Shown: positions 61,683 to 64,000 of the stretch, piece after piece
Position numbering within the stretch: position 1 is the first letter of the stretch
How the letters are laid out: each line of letters starts with the position of its first letter
Source of the DNA: Acidobacteriaceae bacterium
GTDB lineage: Bacteria; Acidobacteriota; Terriglobia; Bryobacterales; Bryobacteraceae
Assembly: GCA_019240475.1 (NCBI GenBank)
Contig: JAFAYI010000018.1
Location: 124,001 to 188,000 of the forward strand
Direction of reading: 5' to 3'
Length of the DNA: 64,000 nucleotides
Notes under the pieces: model-generated
The model's database searches: none
Told to the model about the DNA's origin: nothing
What the model saw: only the letters and a program-made list of their open reading frames with translations
Translations under genes and position numbers: made by a program

Positions 61683-62879
61683 TTATCGGTGACTGCCGCC
61701 ACCACCAGCACCGCTGCCGCCGCCGCCGGCGTGGCCGCCTCCGCCGCTGGATCCCCCGCTCGATGCGTGAGCGCTCGAGCCGGAGAAGCCGCCGCTACTC
61801 GCGCGGCTGCCGGAGCCGCCGTTGAAACTTGATGCGGCGTGAGAAGCCGAAACGTGGCCTCCGCTGGCAGTGCTGTATCCGGTGTTTTGAAACGAGCGAG
61901 CGGCTTGCGAGCGCGCCATGGCGTATGCTGCCGGGGAACTGGCGACCGCTCCCACGGCCGGTGGCCTTTTCGGGTTGACCGGAACGGGAGTGCCGGGCTT
62001 GGGATGATTCTTCCACCACGTTCCACCGCCTCCACCACCGCCATAGACGGGAGCGTAGACGACAGGCGCGTAACCCACGACGCCGGGAGCGTAGAAGCCC
62101 CAACCGAACGGGCTGTAGAATGCGCCGTATGCGGGCAGCCACGCCCACGAATCAAATCCGTTATTCCAGAACCATCCCGGACTGTAAAACCCGCTGTAGC
62201 CGTAATCCCACCAGCCCCCATTGCCCAAAAGGTTGATATTCCGCGAGGCCTGGTAGCTCGAAGCCGCGTCATATTCGGAGCGAACCACGCTCCAGGCGTA
62301 CAGGTCGTCGCCTTTCTTGGGGTCGAACTTTTGGGCCTTTAAGGCCGGGCCGATGGTGGTTTCGTGGCCTTTACTCAGATCAACTTTGTCGTTACCGAAG
62401 AAGACTTCCGCTTTACCTTCGAGGACCGCGGCGGTCGGAGGAGCGTCGGCGCTGATGCGATACAAGCCTTCCTTAGAGATCTTTACAGTGCCCTGGTGAT
62501 CGAGGATTGTGACGTCACTGTCTTTGAGCAGGCCGGGCGCTTCGATCATCGCCTCGCCGCGCGTGACCTCCACCTGGGCGTCGGTTAGCGATGGCGAGAT
62601 CATCTTGATGGCGCTGTTATCGCCGATTCGCAGGAACACGCCTGGGGAGAGCAGAACCTCCGCTTTGCCGGCGCCGGTGGACAACGTGTCGTTCACGCTC
62701 AGGAACACCGAGCGCAATCCTTTATCGGAGACCGGCGCTCCGTTGATGAATACGTATCCCTCGATGTAGTTCAGCGCGCCAGGGCGCGCGGAAATGGTAT
62801 AGCCCTGTGGCATGGCGCACAGGGCGCTGACGAAAAACCCCGCAAGCGCTTTGGCTGCGACGGGCCATACGCGTTTCAT
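61683..62879 (-). CDS. Secreted FecR-like domain protein with Gly/Ser/His-rich tail (second paralogue)
   Basis: The 398-residue protein has a signal peptide (about 1-24) and the FecR-like domain LNYIEGYVFINGAPV, LSTGAGKAEVLLSPGVFLRIGDNSAI, VTRGEAMIEAPGLL, GLYRISADAPPTAAVLEGKAEVFFG, then KGDDLYAWSVVRSEYD. The last 190 residues are rich in Gly, Ser, Trp, Tyr and His (GGGGGGGTWW, SGGGGHAGGGGSG). It matches the protein at 2092-3111 motif by motif, so the two are paralogues. Function is unknown; a structural or peptidoglycan-related role in the envelope is inference. Confidence 0.75.
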   Translation of the reverse strand: MKRVWPVAAKALAGFFVSALCAMPQGYTISARPGALNYIEGYVFINGAPVSDKGLRSVFLSVNDTLSTGAGKAEVLLSPGVFLRIGDNSAIKMISPSLTDAQVEVTRGEAMIEAPGLLKDSDVTILDHQGTVKISKEGLYRISADAPPTAAVLEGKAEVFFGNDKVDLSKGHETTIGPALKAQKFDPKKGDDLYAWSVVRSEYDAASSYQASRNINLLGNGGWWDYGYSGFYSPGWFWNNGFDSWAWLPAYGAFYSPFGWGFYAPGVVGYAPVVYAPVYGGGGGGGTWWKNHPKPGTPVPVNPKRPPAVGAVASSPAAYAMARSQAARSFQNTGYSTASGGHVSASHAASSFNGGSGSRASSGGFSGSSAHASSGGSSGGGGHAGGGGSGAGGGGSHR

Positions 62880-62924
62880 GAGTGCAACTCCTTACCCTGT
62901 GACGATTGTACGCCTATTTAGTGA

Positions 62925-64000
62925 CTAGTGAGCGGCCGCCGTTTCAACGGCGGGGGCGGGGTGGGTGTTGCGCGAATAGCGCTCGAAAAATTCGATAATG
63001 CGGAGCATGTGGTCCATGCGTTGCTGGGGCGGGCCGGAGCGCGTGATCTCGTGCCCGACGCCGGGGTAGCGGATGTACTCGACGGGGCGATTCAGCTCTT
63101 TGAGCGCGCGAAACAGCATCTGCCCTTGGACGACCCCGGTGCGATTGTCGGAGCTGCCATGAATGATGAGAAGCGGGGTGTGAATGTCGGAGACGTAGGT
63201 GATGGGCGATTGCTGGTCGAGCAGTCGCCGCGTTTCGGGCTCCCATGGGTAGCCGCCGAATTCCCAAGGCACGAGCTGGAAGGCGTTCCCTTCGCCGAAG
63301 AAGGTGGAGAGATCGTAGACGCCGCGCAAGGCGGCCGCGGCCTTAAAGCGGTTCGTGTGTCCAACGACCCATGCCGTCAAGTAGCCCGCATAAGATCCGC
63401 CAGTTACAAATAACCGGTCTTTATCAATGAGGGGCGAGTTGGCCGAGGCGTCGTCCAGAGCGGCCATGACATCGCCCATCGGCCCTTCGCCCCAGTTCTT
63501 GTAATTGGCGCGTTCGAAGGCGTAGCCGTAGCCGCCCGAGCCTCTGGGATTTGAGTACACGACACCGTATCCGAAGGAGCAGAAGATCTGGAATTCGTGC
63601 CACATGGTGAATTCGCCCGGTCCCCACATGGCAGCCGGGCCGCCGTGCATATCGAGAACCCAGGGGTAACGCTGGCCGGGCTGGGCGTTGATCGGTTTCA
63701 TGACCCAATACTGAACGCGCGTACCGTCCGGGCGAGTGATCCAATGCTCTTCCGGGAGCGAGATGATCTTGCTTTCGAGCCAGCCCGTGTTCAGATCGCT
63801 GAGGCGACGCGCCTTCTCGCGAGCAGTGTCGGCGAGATACAGCTCATTGGGATTTTCGGCGCTGATCTGCGCGTAGACGAGTTTTCCTGCCGCAGTTTCG
63901 AAAGCATTAACGCCGATAGGTCCGGCGACCACGTCCTCAATCTTGCGCGTGCTCAGATCGACCCGGCGCAGCGGCTGTCCGCCGTGATATTCGACGGTGT
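62925..64000 (-). CDS. Prolyl-oligopeptidase-family (S9) serine peptidase, N-terminus cut by window edge
   Basis: The visible 358 residues form the C-terminal peptidase half: YPWVLDMHGGPAAMWG, SNPRGSGGYGYAFE, the nucleophile segment FVTGGSYAGYLTAWV, the acid in IIHGSSDNRTGVV and the histidine in YPGVGHEITRSG. The reading frame stays open to 64000, so the N-terminal propeller (last blade VDLSTRKIEDVVAGPIG visible) and any signal peptide lie beyond the window. It is likely an acylaminoacyl- or dipeptidyl-peptidase-like enzyme. It is codirectional with the FecR-like gene, with about 45 bases between. Confidence 0.9.
   Translation of the reverse strand, partial: TVEYHGGQPLRRVDLSTRKIEDVVAGPIGVNAFETAAGKLVYAQISAENPNELYLADTAREKARRLSDLNTGWLESKIISLPEEHWITRPDGTRVQYWVMKPINAQPGQRYPWVLDMHGGPAAMWGPGEFTMWHEFQIFCSFGYGVVYSNPRGSGGYGYAFERANYKNWGEGPMGDVMAALDDASANSPLIDKDRLFVTGGSYAGYLTAWVVGHTNRFKAAAALRGVYDLSTFFGEGNAFQLVPWEFGGYPWEPETRRLLDQQSPITYVSDIHTPLLIIHGSSDNRTGVVQGQMLFRALKELNRPVEYIRYPGVGHEITRSGPPQQRMDHMLRIIEFFERYSRNTHPAPAVETAAAH

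Overview
The window looks like a stretch of a high-GC Acidobacteriota chromosome, most likely a Bryobacterales/Solibacter-type soil bacterium. The evidence is a PadR regulator overlapping an 'acidobacterial duplicated orphan permease', an ASPIC/UnbV protein, an arylsulfotransferase-fold protein, large IPT/Ig-repeat secreted proteins, a protein with the 'NQQNARHSTGP' N-terminus common in that phylum, many Tat or Sec exported enzymes, and frequent GTG/TTG starts. This assignment is inference from gene content; no 16S rRNA gene is present.

Layout. 0-8 kb: methionine sulfoxide reductases (msrA cut by the left edge, msrB), a Tat-exported TIM-barrel protein, a FecR-like secreted protein, a LolD-type ATPase whose 3' end is a tandem array of REP-like palindromes kept in frame, then clpC overlapping it. 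8-12.7 kb: pyruvate carboxylase, tRNA-Arg(TCT) and a TonB-C-terminal protein. 12.7-17.3 kb: a three-gene operon of secreted proteins, one with seven IPT/Ig repeats. 17.3-26.5 kb: core genes rsmG, ychF, padR-permease, ileS-lspA-lgt. 26.5-32.5 kb: a Tat-exported M24 peptidase, an operon of a SpoIVB-like (S55) peptidase plus a beta-propeller/Fn3 protein, and a small cytochrome c. 32.5-34 kb: tRNA-Glu(TTC) followed by a decayed IS481-family transposase and an accessory gene of unlike composition. 34-47.3 kb: ASST-like protein, DinB-like and RidA-like exported proteins, a UnbV/UnbU pair, a GH18 chitinase, a cupin, and a five-gene minus-strand run holding two DUF421 paralogues around an unknown membrane-anchored protein, then an MFS transporter and an Asp/Glu racemase. 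47.3-64 kb: SGNH hydrolase, smc, a lone Flp pilin, an alpha/beta hydrolase, a GMC oxidoreductase with its small subunit, DUF4342, rlmH, ku, an amino-acid permease overlapping an aminotransferase, a lysozyme-like protein, an EVE protein, a second FecR-like protein and an S9 peptidase cut by the right edge.

Most genes fall into short operons with 1-11 base overlaps (ATGA, GTGA, TGATG types). Much of the content serves the cell envelope and secretion: lipoprotein maturation (lgt, lspA), LolD, FtsX-type permease, exported hydrolases and adhesive or structural repeat proteins. Base composition changes strand preference sharply near 11.6-12.8 kb: left of this the plus strand is C-rich whatever the gene direction, right of it G-rich. 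This resembles a replication-origin-type skew switch or an inversion breakpoint.

The observations I rate highest are the in-frame REP-like array joining lolD to clpC, the skew switch, the DUF421-unknown-DUF421 module, and the orphan UnbV/UnbU pair.
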